Made by a program: the position numbers and the translations under genes. This document shows positions 9,743 through 19,249 of a DNA stretch of 64,000 nucleotides, in pieces. Origin of the DNA: Planctomycetota bacterium (GTDB lineage: Bacteria > Planctomycetota > UBA11346); NCBI GenBank assembly GCA_025055595.1, contig JANWWU010000022.1:1-64000 (forward strand), written 5' to 3'. Every line of letters begins with the position of its first letter. The stretch's first letter is position 1. The notes under the pieces are model-generated. The model saw nothing but the letters and a program-made list of their open reading frames with translations. It did not search any database and was not told the origin of the DNA.

Positions 9743-10596
9743 TCCGCTTCCTGCTGTGCCTCGCCTGCCTCGCGCTCGGGGCCGGCGCGCTCGCCGCCGC
9801 CGAGGCGACCGCCGGCATCGTCGCCGACCTCGAGGCCCCGCTGCGGGGCGTCGCGGGGAGCAGCGAGGGCCTGGCCCCGCCGGCGCCGATGCGCGTCGAT
9901 CCGCCGGGACCGGCGAGCCCGGTGCTGCCGCCGGCCCAGCTGCGCCTGTCGCTCGAGACCGGCAGCGACGGCTTCACCACCGCCGTCCGCCTGCTGCTGC
10001 TGATCACCGTCCTCTCGGTCGCTCCGGCCTTCATCGTGATGATGACCTGCTTCACGCGGGTGATCATCGTCCTCGGCTTCGTGCGCCGCGCCCTCGGCAC
10101 CCAGACCCTGCCGCCCAACCAGGTGGTCGTCGGCCTCGCGCTGTTCCTCACCCTCTTCATCATGGCGCCGACGATCCAGCGCCTGGAGCGCGAGGCCTGG
10201 ACGCCGCTGCAGGAGCGGAAGATCAGCGAAAGCCAGGCCCTCGAAGCGGCCAAGGCGGCGGTCAAGGACTTCATGCTCAAGCACACGCGCAAGAGCGACC
10301 TCGCGCTGTTCATCCGCCTCGCCGGCGATGAGCGGCCGCGCAGCGCCGCCGATGTCCGCTTCCTGACCCTGGTGCCGGCCTTCATCACCAGCGAGCTCAA
10401 GACCGCGTTCCAGATGGGCTTCGTCATCTTCCTGCCCTTCCTGGTCATCGATCTCGTCGTCTCGGCGATCCTGATGAGTCTCGGCATGATGATGCTGCCG
10501 CCCGTCGTCGTCTCCCTGCCGTTCAAGATCCTGCTGTTCGTCCTCGTCGATGGCTGGACGCTGGTCGTCAGCGGACTGGCGGCCTCTTACGCGTGA
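9739..10596 (+). CDS. fliP: Flagellar biosynthetic protein FliP
   Basis: TCFTRVIIVLGFVRRALGTQTLPPNQVVVGLALFLTLFIMAPTI...ITSELKTAFQMGFVIFLPFLVIDLVVSAILMSLGMMMLPPVVVSLPFKILLFVLVDGW. Confidence 0.97.
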   Translation: MIRFLLCLACLALGAGALAAAEATAGIVADLEAPLRGVAGSSEGLAPPAPMRVDPPGPASPVLPPAQLRLSLETGSDGFTTAVRLLLLITVLSVAPAFIVMMTCFTRVIIVLGFVRRALGTQTLPPNQVVVGLALFLTLFIMAPTIQRLEREAWTPLQERKISESQALEAAKAAVKDFMLKHTRKSDLALFIRLAGDERPRSAADVRFLTLVPAFITSELKTAFQMGFVIFLPFLVIDLVVSAILMSLGMMMLPPVVVSLPFKILLFVLVDGWTLVVSGLAASYA

Positions 10597-10603
10597 GGCG
10601 CCG

Positions 10604-10873
10604 ATGACCGATACTGTCGTCGAGCTGCTGCGCGACATGCTGTGGGTCAGCCTGCTGCTGTCGGCACCCGTCCTGCTGACCGCCCTCATCGTCGGCCTGA
10701 TCATCGGCCTGCTCCAGGCCGTCACCTCGATCCAGGAGCAGACGCTGACCTTCGTGCCGAAGATCCTCGCCCTGGCCTTGGTCCTCGTCCTGCTCGGCGG
10801 CTGGATGCTGCGGCACCTCGTCGCTTACAGCGCCGCGCTGCTCGCCGATCTGCCGCGCTACGGAGCGCTGTGA
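10604..10873 (+). CDS. fliQ: Flagellar biosynthetic protein FliQ
   Basis: GLIIGLLQAVTSIQEQTLTFVPKILALALVLVLLGGWML. Confidence 0.95.
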   Translation: MTDTVVELLRDMLWVSLLLSAPVLLTALIVGLIIGLLQAVTSIQEQTLTFVPKILALALVLVLLGGWMLRHLVAYSAALLADLPRYGAL

Positions 10874-10874
10874 G

Positions 10875-11660
10875 ATGGATCCGGCGGCGGCGATCGCCCG
10901 GCTGTGGGAGCTGGCGCCGGCGCTGTTGCTCGCGCTCTGCCGCCTCGGCGCGCTGTTCTTCACTGCGCCCCTGCTCGGCGGGCCCTTCGTCCCCGTCCGC
11001 GTCAAGGTCTGGCTGACGCTGGCGATCGCCGTCGTCGCCCTGCCGACGCTCGCCCCGCACCTGCCGGCCGCGCTGCCGAGCGACGGGCGCTACCTGCTGC
11101 TGATCGCCGCCGAGCTGGCGATCGGGGCGGCGATCGGCTTCTCGGCCAGCTGCGTCTTCGAGGGCGTCCGCACCGGCGGCGAGCTGATCAACCGCTATGC
11201 CGGCTTCACCGCTGCCGAGAACTTCGACCCCGAGTCCGGCATCGGCGAGGGCCCGATCGGCGACCTGCTGATGGTCGGGATGGTGCTGATCTTCCTCGTC
11301 GCCGACGCGCACCTGTACCTGATCGCCGCCCTGGCGATGAGCTACGCGGCGGTGCCGCTGGGGGCCTTCGTCGTCGGACCGGCAGTGCTGCAGACCGCCG
11401 CCCTCGCTAGCGATCAGTGCCTGGCGCTCGCGGCCGCGATCTCGTTCCCCGTGCTGACCGTGGTCCTGCTGATCACGGTCGCCGAGGGCGTGCTGACCAA
11501 GGCGGTGCCGCAGATCAATGTCCTGTTCATCAGCTTCGCGGTGAAGATCCTCGCCAGCCTGCTCGTGCTCTACGCCGCGATGCCGGCGATCGTCGGCTTC
11601 ATGGGGCAGGCGGTGCTGATCGTCCGCCGCCTCAGCGAGGCCATGCTGCTCGCCCTGTAG
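10875..11660 (+). CDS. fliR: Flagellar biosynthetic protein FliR
   Basis: Multi-TM FliR-type sequence, RLGALFFTAPLLGGPFVPVRVKVWLTLAIAVVALPTL; follows fliQ. Confidence 0.93.
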   Translation: MDPAAAIARLWELAPALLLALCRLGALFFTAPLLGGPFVPVRVKVWLTLAIAVVALPTLAPHLPAALPSDGRYLLLIAAELAIGAAIGFSASCVFEGVRTGGELINRYAGFTAAENFDPESGIGEGPIGDLLMVGMVLIFLVADAHLYLIAALAMSYAAVPLGAFVVGPAVLQTAALASDQCLALAAAISFPVLTVVLLITVAEGVLTKAVPQINVLFISFAVKILASLLVLYAAMPAIVGFMGQAVLIVRRLSEAMLLAL

Positions 11661-11714
11661 CGGGCGGCGCCGCTGGCGGTTTCCCCTTCCGCCGTCGCGC
11701 TACAAGCGCGGCGC

Positions 11715-13028
11715 ATGCCGCGCACGGTCTTCTTCGAGACCTTCGGCTGTCAGATGAACACCGCCGACAGCGAGGCGATGCTGACGGCGCTGCGCCGCGC
11801 CGGCTGGCAGCCGACCGAGGATGTGGAGAGCGCCGACCTCGTCGTCTTCAACACCTGCGCGGTCCGCGACCACGCCGAGGCCAAGGTGCGCTCGCGCTTG
11901 GGCCTGCTGCGCGAGCTCAAGCAGCGCCGGCCGCAGCTGCGCATCGCGCTCGCCGGCTGCATGGCGCAGCGCGAGGGCCGCGCCTTGCTCGCCCGCCATC
12001 CGCAGCTCGATCTCGTCGTCGGCACCTCGCAGTTCTCGCGCCTGCCCGAGCTCGTCGAGCGCCTGCACGAGGAGCCCCGGATCGCCGCCCTCGACTTCGA
12101 GGACTGGGACGAGCGCGAGCGCGCCGATGTCGAGCCGGCGCCCGGCGTCAACGCCTTCGTGCCGATCATGCGCGGCTGCAACTACACCTGCACCTACTGC
12201 GTGGTGCCGATGACGCGCGGCCGCGAGCAGTCGCGGCGCCCGGAGGCGATCGAGGCCGAGGTCCGGCGCCTGGTCGCCGCCGGCTACCGCCAGGTGACGC
12301 TGCTCGGGCAGACGGTCGATGCCTATGGCAAGACGCTCGGCGACGGCACGACCCTGGCGGGCCTGCTGCGCCGGCTGCATGCGATCGACGGCCTGCTGCG
12401 CATCCGCTTCGTCACCAGCCACCCCAAGGACATCACCGACGAGCTGCTCGCGACCATCGCCGAGCTGCCCAAGGTCGCGCGCCATCTCCATGTGCCGGCG
12501 CAGTCGGGATCCGATCGCATCCTGCGGCTGATGGGCCGCCGCTACACCAGCGACGAGTACCTGCGCCTGGTCGAGCGCGCGCGGCGCTTCGTGCCGGACA
12601 TCGAGCTGGTCTCCGACTTCATCGTCGGTTTTCCGACTGAAAGCGACGACGACTACGCGGCGACCGAGCGGCTGCTCGACCGCGTCGGCTTCGCTGCGGC
12701 CTTCGTCTTCATGTATTCTCCCCGCCCGGGGACGCCGGCGACGCGCCTGGCCGACGATGTGCCGGAGCCGGTCAAGCGCGAGCGCTGCCAGCGCCTGCTC
12801 GAGCGCCAGCTGGCGCAGCAGGAAGCCCAGCACCGCGCCCTGCTCGGCAGCGTCCTGCCCGTGCTCTTCGAGGGCCCGTCGAAGACCGATCCCGGGATGC
12901 TGTTCGGCCGCAGCGCCGGGCAGCGTGCGGTGATCGCGCCGCGAGACGATGCTCTGATCGGACGCATCGTGCCGGTGCGCATCGCGCGCTGTACCGCGTT
13001 GACGCTCTATGGCGATCCCCTGCCGTGA
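11715..13028 (+). CDS. miaB: tRNA-2-methylthio-N6-isopentenyladenosine synthase
   Basis: ETFGCQMNTADSE, radical SAM CNYTCTYCVVP, PAQSGSDRILRLMGRRYTSDEYL, C-terminal TRAM-like region. Confidence 0.95.
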   Translation: MPRTVFFETFGCQMNTADSEAMLTALRRAGWQPTEDVESADLVVFNTCAVRDHAEAKVRSRLGLLRELKQRRPQLRIALAGCMAQREGRALLARHPQLDLVVGTSQFSRLPELVERLHEEPRIAALDFEDWDERERADVEPAPGVNAFVPIMRGCNYTCTYCVVPMTRGREQSRRPEAIEAEVRRLVAAGYRQVTLLGQTVDAYGKTLGDGTTLAGLLRRLHAIDGLLRIRFVTSHPKDITDELLATIAELPKVARHLHVPAQSGSDRILRLMGRRYTSDEYLRLVERARRFVPDIELVSDFIVGFPTESDDDYAATERLLDRVGFAAAFVFMYSPRPGTPATRLADDVPEPVKRERCQRLLERQLAQQEAQHRALLGSVLPVLFEGPSKTDPGMLFGRSAGQRAVIAPRDDALIGRIVPVRIARCTALTLYGDPLP

Positions 13029-13069
13029 GGCGGCGGTTGCCTGGCGGCCGCCGCTGACACCCTGAGACC

Positions 13070-14812
13070 GTGCTGCGGCGAACGCGCGCGTGGCAGCCCG
13101 AACCGGTCCTCGGCGACGTCGTGCGCGAGCTCGAGCATGAGCTCGGGGTGTCGCGCCTCGTCGCCACCCTGCTGTCACAGCGCGGCATCACCAGCGCCGC
13201 GCAGGCGACGAGCTGGCTGCAGAAGCGCCTCGGCGACCTCCATGCCCCGCAGGCGATGGCCGACATGCCGCGCGCCGCGCACTGCCTCGCCGAGGCGATC
13301 GCGCAGCGGCGGCGCATCCTGATCCACGGCGACTACGATGTCGACGGGACGACGGCGGCGGCGCTGCTCGCCCGCTTCTGCCGGGCCTGCGCGCACGACG
13401 CTGTGATCTGGATCCCGCATCGGCGCATCGACGGCTACGGTCTCTCCGAAGCCAGCCTGGAGGCGGCGCGCGCCCAGGGCGCGCAGCTGGTGGTGACCGT
13501 CGACTGCGGGATCAGCGACCACGGCTGGGCGCAGCGCATCGAAGAGGCGCTCGGCTGCCCGGTGCTCGTCACCGATCATCACCTGCCCAGCGGAGAACGG
13601 CCGCGCTGCACGGCGGTCGTCAACCCCAATCGCCCCGACTGCCCCTATCCTGACAAGCACCTGGCCGGCGTCGGCGTCGCTTGGAAGCTCGCCTGGGCGA
13701 CGGCCAGCGAACTGTGCGGCAGCGAGCGCGTCAGCGAGCGGCTGCGCGATTTCCTGATCGATGCCCTGGCCCTGGTCGCGCTCGGGACGATCGCCGACTG
13801 CGCGCCGCTGATCGGCGAGAACCGCATCCTCGTGCACCACGGGCTCAAGCAGCTGGCGCGCACCGCCGATCCCGGCCTGCGCGCCTTGCTGGCGCACTGC
13901 GACCTGCAGGGGGTGGAGCCGACGAGCGGCGATGTCAGCTGGCGCCTGGCCCCGCTGCTCAATGCCAGCGGGCGGATGGACAGCGCGATGAACACCATCG
14001 CCCTGCTGACGGCACGCGATGCGGCGGCGGCGCAGGCGGCGTTGGCCCGGGTGGTCGCCGAGAACGATGAGCGCCGCCGCGTCACGCAGCAGCTCAGCGA
14101 GGATCTGCTGGCGCGCGCCGAGCACGACCCGCAGCTGGCGACGCGCGCGGCCCTGGTCTACGCCGGCGAGGGTTGGCACCCTGGAGTGATCGGCATCGTC
14201 GCCAGCCGCCTGCTCGAGCGCTTCGCGCGGCCGACGGCGGTGATTGCGATCGACGGCGGGGTGGCCAAGGGCAGCCTGCGCTCCGTTCCGGCAGTGCCGC
14301 TTGGCGAGGCGCTGGCAGCCTGCCGCCCCTGGCTGAGCAGCGGCGGCGGGCATGCCTTGGCCGCCGGCATCACCCTCGCGCCGGAGGCGATCCCCGGCTT
14401 CGCCGCGGCCTTCGAGCGCCATGTCGCGGCGCGCCTGCCGCCGGGGACGCTGGTCCCCCGCACCTGCTACGATGCCGAGGCGCACATCCACGAGCTCGAC
14501 GAAGCATTCTTCAACTTCGTCGGCCAGATGCCGCCCTTCGGCATCGGCAACCGCGAGCCGGTGCTGCGCCTGCGCCAGGCGATCTGCGCTGGCCGGCCGC
14601 GCTTCGTCGGCCGGGAGGGCGAGCATGTGACCACCGCGATCACCGATGGCGGCGGCGGCCTGCGCCAGCTGTGGGTGTGGAACGGTGCGCGCATCTTCGC
14701 CGATCTCGCCTACCCCGGACGGCGCTTCGACCTGCTGGTGCGTCCGGAGCGCCGCCCCGGCCGCGAACAGTGGCTGCACCGCCTGATCTTCGTCGATGGG
14801 ACGGTGCTGTGA
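13070..14812 (+). CDS. recJ: Single-stranded-DNA-specific exonuclease RecJ
   Basis: HGDYDVDGTTAAALL, DCGISD, VTDHHLP, NPNRPDCPYPDKHLAGVGVAWKLAWA, SGGGHALAAG. Confidence 0.94.
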   Translation: MLRRTRAWQPEPVLGDVVRELEHELGVSRLVATLLSQRGITSAAQATSWLQKRLGDLHAPQAMADMPRAAHCLAEAIAQRRRILIHGDYDVDGTTAAALLARFCRACAHDAVIWIPHRRIDGYGLSEASLEAARAQGAQLVVTVDCGISDHGWAQRIEEALGCPVLVTDHHLPSGERPRCTAVVNPNRPDCPYPDKHLAGVGVAWKLAWATASELCGSERVSERLRDFLIDALALVALGTIADCAPLIGENRILVHHGLKQLARTADPGLRALLAHCDLQGVEPTSGDVSWRLAPLLNASGRMDSAMNTIALLTARDAAAAQAALARVVAENDERRRVTQQLSEDLLARAEHDPQLATRAALVYAGEGWHPGVIGIVASRLLERFARPTAVIAIDGGVAKGSLRSVPAVPLGEALAACRPWLSSGGGHALAAGITLAPEAIPGFAAAFERHVAARLPPGTLVPRTCYDAEAHIHELDEAFFNFVGQMPPFGIGNREPVLRLRQAICAGRPRFVGREGEHVTTAITDGGGGLRQLWVWNGARIFADLAYPGRRFDLLVRPERRPGREQWLHRLIFVDGTVL

Positions 14813-15696
14813 TGGCGCGCGACCTGCTCGCCGGCTGCCCCTGGCTGCGGCGGACCAGCATGCGCGCGGTCGTGCTCGGCGCGGCGGCGGTGCCCGGATG
14901 CTGCGGACGCGCCCTGGCCTACGGCTGCGGCTGGCTGGCGTGGTGGTGCGATGCCCGCGGCCGGCGCGTGGTCGAGCGGCGGCTGGCGCGGGCGGTGCCG
15001 GCACCGGACGCACGCGCCCGCGCAGTGCGCCGCAGCTATACCGACTTTGCGCTGACGCTCTTCGATGCCGCGCGGCTGCCGTCGCGGGATTGGCCGCGAC
15101 CCGGCAGCATCGAGATCCACGACCCGCATGGCGTGTTCCGCTCCCGCCCCCTGTTCGGCCCGGCGATCCTGGTTTCGGCGCACAGCCACTGGGACCTGCT
15201 GGCAGCGGCCCTGCATCGCCTTGGGCTGACCGATGGCATCCTGGCGCCGACCCTGTCCTACGGCGACCGCAAGCTCGACGCCTGGCTGGCCAGCCAGCGC
15301 CACCGCTGGGGCTGCCGGACGGTCGCGCTCGAGCGTGCGCCCTTGGCGCTGTTGCGCGCGCTGTACGACGGGCAGATCATCGGGCTGCTCATCGATCGCG
15401 ACTACACAGGCCACGGCATCGCGGGGCGCTTTCTCGGGCAGCCGACCCGCCTGCCGAGCGGACCAGCCGCGCTCGCGCTGCAGAGCGGGGCCCCGGTGAT
15501 CCCGCTGTGGCTGGCGCGGCGCAGCACGACCCGCTTCGCGCTGTTCGTCGGTCAGCCCCTGCGGCCCTCGCCGCTCGCCACGCGCAGCGCGTGCATCGTC
15601 GATCTCACCGAGCGGATCGCCGATGCGCTCAGCCGCATGCTGGCGGCCGCGCCCGCGCAGTGGGTCGCCTTCCACGACGATCGTTATGCACACTGA
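14812..15696 (+). CDS. Lysophospholipid/lipid A (lauroyl) acyltransferase family protein
   Basis: LpxL/HtrB-like; VSAHSHWDLLAAAL (H-x4-D-like), LLIDRDYTGHGIAGRFLGQPTRLPSGPAALALQSGAPVIPLWLARR. Confidence 0.8.
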   Translation: MARDLLAGCPWLRRTSMRAVVLGAAAVPGCCGRALAYGCGWLAWWCDARGRRVVERRLARAVPAPDARARAVRRSYTDFALTLFDAARLPSRDWPRPGSIEIHDPHGVFRSRPLFGPAILVSAHSHWDLLAAALHRLGLTDGILAPTLSYGDRKLDAWLASQRHRWGCRTVALERAPLALLRALYDGQIIGLLIDRDYTGHGIAGRFLGQPTRLPSGPAALALQSGAPVIPLWLARRSTTRFALFVGQPLRPSPLATRSACIVDLTERIADALSRMLAAAPAQWVAFHDDRYAH

Positions 15697-16261
15697 GACC
15701 GAACTCAAATGGGCGCTCGATGCTGCCGGGCATGCCGCCCTGGCTCAGCGCCTCGCCGAGCTGCTCGGCCCGCCGCTGCAGCTGGCCCAGGAGAACCGCT
15801 TCTACGACACGGCCGACCGCCGGCTGCGCGCCGCCGGGCTCTCGGTGCGCGTGCGCCGAGAGAACGGCCGCCTGCTGCTGACCTGCAAGGGGCGCGGACG
15901 GATGGCGCGCGATGGCACCGGCACCCATCGCCGCGAAGAGTGGGAGCGGGAGCTGCCGGCGGGCAGCGCGGAACCACTTGCCGAGCTGCTGCCCGAACGC
16001 TGGCGCGCGGCGCTCGGCGACGGCCGGCTGCAGCTGCTCGGCGGCTTCAGCAACCGGCGCCAGCAGTGGCGCGATGGTCCGCACCTGCTGTGCCTCGACG
16101 ACACCGATTTCGGGGTGCGCCACGACTACGAGCTCGAGATCGAGACGGCGCAGCCGGCGGCGGCGCACGCCCGCTGGGCGACGCTGCTCGCGGCGTGGGG
16201 CATCGCGTGGGAGCCGCAGCCGCACACCAAGCTGTGGCGCTGGCTGGCGCTCGTCGGTTGA
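15686..16261 (+). CDS. CYTH domain protein (class IV adenylyl cyclase/thiamine triphosphatase-like)
   Basis: TETELKWALD, ENRFYDTADRRLRAAGLSVRVRRENGRLLLTCKGRG. Confidence 0.85.
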   Translation: MHTETELKWALDAAGHAALAQRLAELLGPPLQLAQENRFYDTADRRLRAAGLSVRVRRENGRLLLTCKGRGRMARDGTGTHRREEWERELPAGSAEPLAELLPERWRAALGDGRLQLLGGFSNRRQQWRDGPHLLCLDDTDFGVRHDYELEIETAQPAAAHARWATLLAAWGIAWEPQPHTKLWRWLALVG

Positions 16262-16262
16262 C

Positions 16263-17876
16263 TCAGAAATCGATGGCGGCGCCGGCGGCGACGGCGAAGG
16301 CCTGCGGGTATTCTTCTTTGTTGATCGAGATGGTCTTGGTCGAGAGCGCGGCGCCGACATCGAAACGGATCAGCCACAGATCGAGGCCGAGGCCGGCATG
16401 CAGCATCCAGGCCGGTTCTGGAGCTGCGAAGTCATAGGAGCCGCCGGCACGCAGCGCGAGGACGCGCAGGATGTCCCACTCCGCGCCGAGGCCGAGGCGC
16501 TGGCTCGCCGTTTCGAACTCGAGCTCGCGCTGCGTTCCGGGCGGCAAGGCGGGGCGCTCGCTGACGGTGCGGAAGCGCGTGCGGTTCTCCGTGACATCGA
16601 TCTCGGCAGCGAAGCACAGCGTCTCGTGGGGATAGAGCGCGATGCCGGCCGCGACCTGCGGTTCCAGCTCGATGTCATCGACGCGGAACCACTCGCCGTC
16701 GGCATCCTGGTAGCGGCTGCCTTCGAGGGTCGGGAAGCTGAGGTTGCGCCCGGTCAAGCCGAGCTGACCCCAGCCCCAGCGCGCGGCGACGCCGAGATCG
16801 ATGCTGCCGGTGATGCTCTGCTGCGCGTTCTCCAGGCTGTCCTGGACATACTGCGAGAGATCGTCGGTATCGCGCGCTAAGCGCACTTTCGCCGCGCCGA
16901 TCTGGCCGACGATCAGCCTGAGGTTGCCGCCGACGGCGAAGCGCTCGTCGATCGGCCAGCCGAAGGTCAACGGGACCTCCGTCGCCGTGTAGGCGATGGC
17001 GATCGCTGCCGTCTGGTTGTTGGCGATCGAGGTGCTCGCATTGAATCCAGAGCCATTGATCGCCTGGATCAGAGGCCCGGCGCCCGTCGCACCGACCAGG
17101 CTGTCGACCTGTTGTTGTGTGATGCCTGCTTGCTGCGCGGCGAAGTCCATGCGGCGGATCGCTTCGTCAGCGGCTGCCCCGCCGCCGAGGGCGTTGTAGA
17201 GGAAGGTGTAGGTCGGGGTGCCCGGCACGAACACCGTCGGCTGGTGCGCGCTGCTGTAGCCTGCAGGCATCGGCGTCTGATTGATGTCGTTCACCACCTG
17301 CTGCAGCGTGTTCGTGCCGAACCCGAGGTTGACGCGGTCGACATCGGCGAAGCCGACCAGCGCTTCAGCGAACTGGCGGACGCCGAGGCCGAGGCGCCAG
17401 ACGCGGATGTTCAGCACGGAGAGCTGGGCCTGTACGCTGACGAAGTCGCGGTCAGGCACGAAGCGGTTGAAGGCATCGAGGGCCGTGAGCGCCCACTCGA
17501 TGTCGCGCGGGTTGGCCTGCGCCGTGCCGAGGTTCTGCAGGCGGCTGACATCGGCTTGCGCCAGACGATCGATCCAATCAGCAAGCTGCCCCTGCACCTC
17601 GGCGGCGACGCCGAGATCGAGCAGACCGACGCCCCAGTCCTTGCGGCCGATGAAGTTCGCGTCGGCCGGCACAGGCCCTCCATCGGCGTTAGTCATCCAG
17701 AACCAGCCGTACATCGCCGGGTTCCAGAAGCTGGCGTTGTGATCGTGGGCAGTGGCGGTGCCGACCCCGCCCATGCCGAGGGCCCGCGGCCCGACGATGT
17801 GCGAGTCCATCGCGCCGAGCGTCGCGACGCTGGCCAGCGCCGAGCCTGCGGCGAGGTGAAAAAGCCATGCTCGCAT
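16263..17876 (-). CDS. Outer-membrane protein, TraF-like/OMPP1-type beta-barrel
   Basis: Signal peptide; GPRALGMGGVGTATAHDHNASFWNPAMYG typical of this barrel superfamily; beta-strand-rich C-terminus. Confidence 0.7.
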   Translation of the reverse strand: MRAWLFHLAAGSALASVATLGAMDSHIVGPRALGMGGVGTATAHDHNASFWNPAMYGWFWMTNADGGPVPADANFIGRKDWGVGLLDLGVAAEVQGQLADWIDRLAQADVSRLQNLGTAQANPRDIEWALTALDAFNRFVPDRDFVSVQAQLSVLNIRVWRLGLGVRQFAEALVGFADVDRVNLGFGTNTLQQVVNDINQTPMPAGYSSAHQPTVFVPGTPTYTFLYNALGGGAAADEAIRRMDFAAQQAGITQQQVDSLVGATGAGPLIQAINGSGFNASTSIANNQTAAIAIAYTATEVPLTFGWPIDERFAVGGNLRLIVGQIGAAKVRLARDTDDLSQYVQDSLENAQQSITGSIDLGVAARWGWGQLGLTGRNLSFPTLEGSRYQDADGEWFRVDDIELEPQVAAGIALYPHETLCFAAEIDVTENRTRFRTVSERPALPPGTQRELEFETASQRLGLGAEWDILRVLALRAGGSYDFAAPEPAWMLHAGLGLDLWLIRFDVGAALSTKTISINKEEYPQAFAVAAGAAIDF

Positions 17877-17920
17877 GTGGTACTCCCGAAGCTTAACACA
17901 CTATATCGCACTGACCACTT

Positions 17921-19249
17921 ATGCTAGCGCCAGGAGCCGAGCGCGGGGGGGATGGCAAGGCGACAGCGCCGACGGTGCTCGTCGTCGACGACGACGCTGC
18001 CGTCTGCTGGGCCGTCGAGCGGGCGCTCGCGGCGGCTGGCTGGCGGGTGCTCGTTGCCGCCGATGCCCGCGCCGCGCAGCGCCTCGCCGCTCAGGCCGAC
18101 GCAGTGCTGACCGATGTGCGGATGCCGGGCAGCAGCGGCCTCGAACTGCTAAGCTGGCTGCGCGCGCAGCGGCCGCAGATCCCGGTGGTCGTGATGACCG
18201 CCTATGGCCACCTCGACAGCGCCGTCGCCGCCGTTGCCCGCGGGGCCTTCGACTACCTGGCCAAGCCCCTCGATCTCGATCGCCTGCAGGGCGTGCTGGC
18301 GCGCGCCCTCGGCGAGACGCCGCTGGCTGCCGCCGCTCGTCCGCAGGCCGGCTTCGCCGAGGACGGGGTGATCGGCAGCTCGCCGGCGATGCAGGAGGTG
18401 TACCGCCGACTGGCGGCTGCGGTCGTCGCGCCGGTGGCGGTGCTGATCACCGGTCCGGCCGGCAGCGGCAAGGAGCTGCTCGCCCGCGTGCTGCACCGCC
18501 ATGCCTGCGGTGCCGCGGCGCCGATCGTCCGCGTGCCCTGCGCGCTGCTCGCTGAGCGCGCGGCCGAGGAGCTGACGGCGGCGCTGGCCGCGGCGCGCGG
18601 CGGCAGCCTGCTGCTGGACGAGGTCGATGCCCTGTCGGCCCCGGCGCAGGCCGCCTTGCTGCAGGCGCTGCAGCGCGATGCCGGCTGCCGCCTGCTCAGC
18701 CTCGCGCGCCGCGATCTGCGCGTGCTCGCCAGCTCCGCCGCCTGGAACGCCGACCTCGCCGGCCGCCTGGCGACCGTGCACATCGCGCTGCCGCCGCTCG
18801 CCGAGCGCGCCGACGACATCCCGGCGCTGGTGCGCGCGCTACTGGCGCGCTGCGCGCAGCAGCTCGGGCGCGAGCTGGCGATCACCGAACGCGCGCTGGC
18901 GGCGCTCGGCGCCTACGCCTGGCCGGGCAATGTCCGCGAGCTGCGCCAGGTGATCGAGGAGGCCGCGGTGCTGGCGGTCGGCGGCGTCATCGACTGCGAG
19001 CACCTGCGGATCGATCCTGCGAGCCAGGCGGCGCCGCTCGGCTTCGCCGCCGCGGCCGCCCAGCTGGCGCGGCGCCTGCTGGACAGCCACCCCGGCAGCG
19101 TCCACGCGCGTGCCGTCGCCGAGCTCGAGATCGCGCTGGTGCGCGAGGCGCTGGCGCGCACGGGCGGCAATCAGCTGCGCGCCGCCGAGCTGCTCGGCAT
19201 CAATCGCGCGACGCTGAAGAAGCGGATGGACGCCGCGGGAATCGCCTGA
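17921..19249 (+). CDS. NtrC-like response regulator (receiver + AAA+ + Fis HTH), GAFTGA loop absent
   Basis: VLVVDDDAAVCWAVERAL, LTDVRMPGSSGLELL, Walker A GPAGSGKELL, Walker B SLLLDEVDAL, sensor II WPGNVRELRQV, Fis HTH ALARTGGNQLRAAELLGINRATLKKRM. Confidence 0.9.
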   Translation: MLAPGAERGGDGKATAPTVLVVDDDAAVCWAVERALAAAGWRVLVAADARAAQRLAAQADAVLTDVRMPGSSGLELLSWLRAQRPQIPVVVMTAYGHLDSAVAAVARGAFDYLAKPLDLDRLQGVLARALGETPLAAAARPQAGFAEDGVIGSSPAMQEVYRRLAAAVVAPVAVLITGPAGSGKELLARVLHRHACGAAAPIVRVPCALLAERAAEELTAALAAARGGSLLLDEVDALSAPAQAALLQALQRDAGCRLLSLARRDLRVLASSAAWNADLAGRLATVHIALPPLAERADDIPALVRALLARCAQQLGRELAITERALAALGAYAWPGNVRELRQVIEEAAVLAVGGVIDCEHLRIDPASQAAPLGFAAAAAQLARRLLDSHPGSVHARAVAELEIALVREALARTGGNQLRAAELLGINRATLKKRMDAAGIA

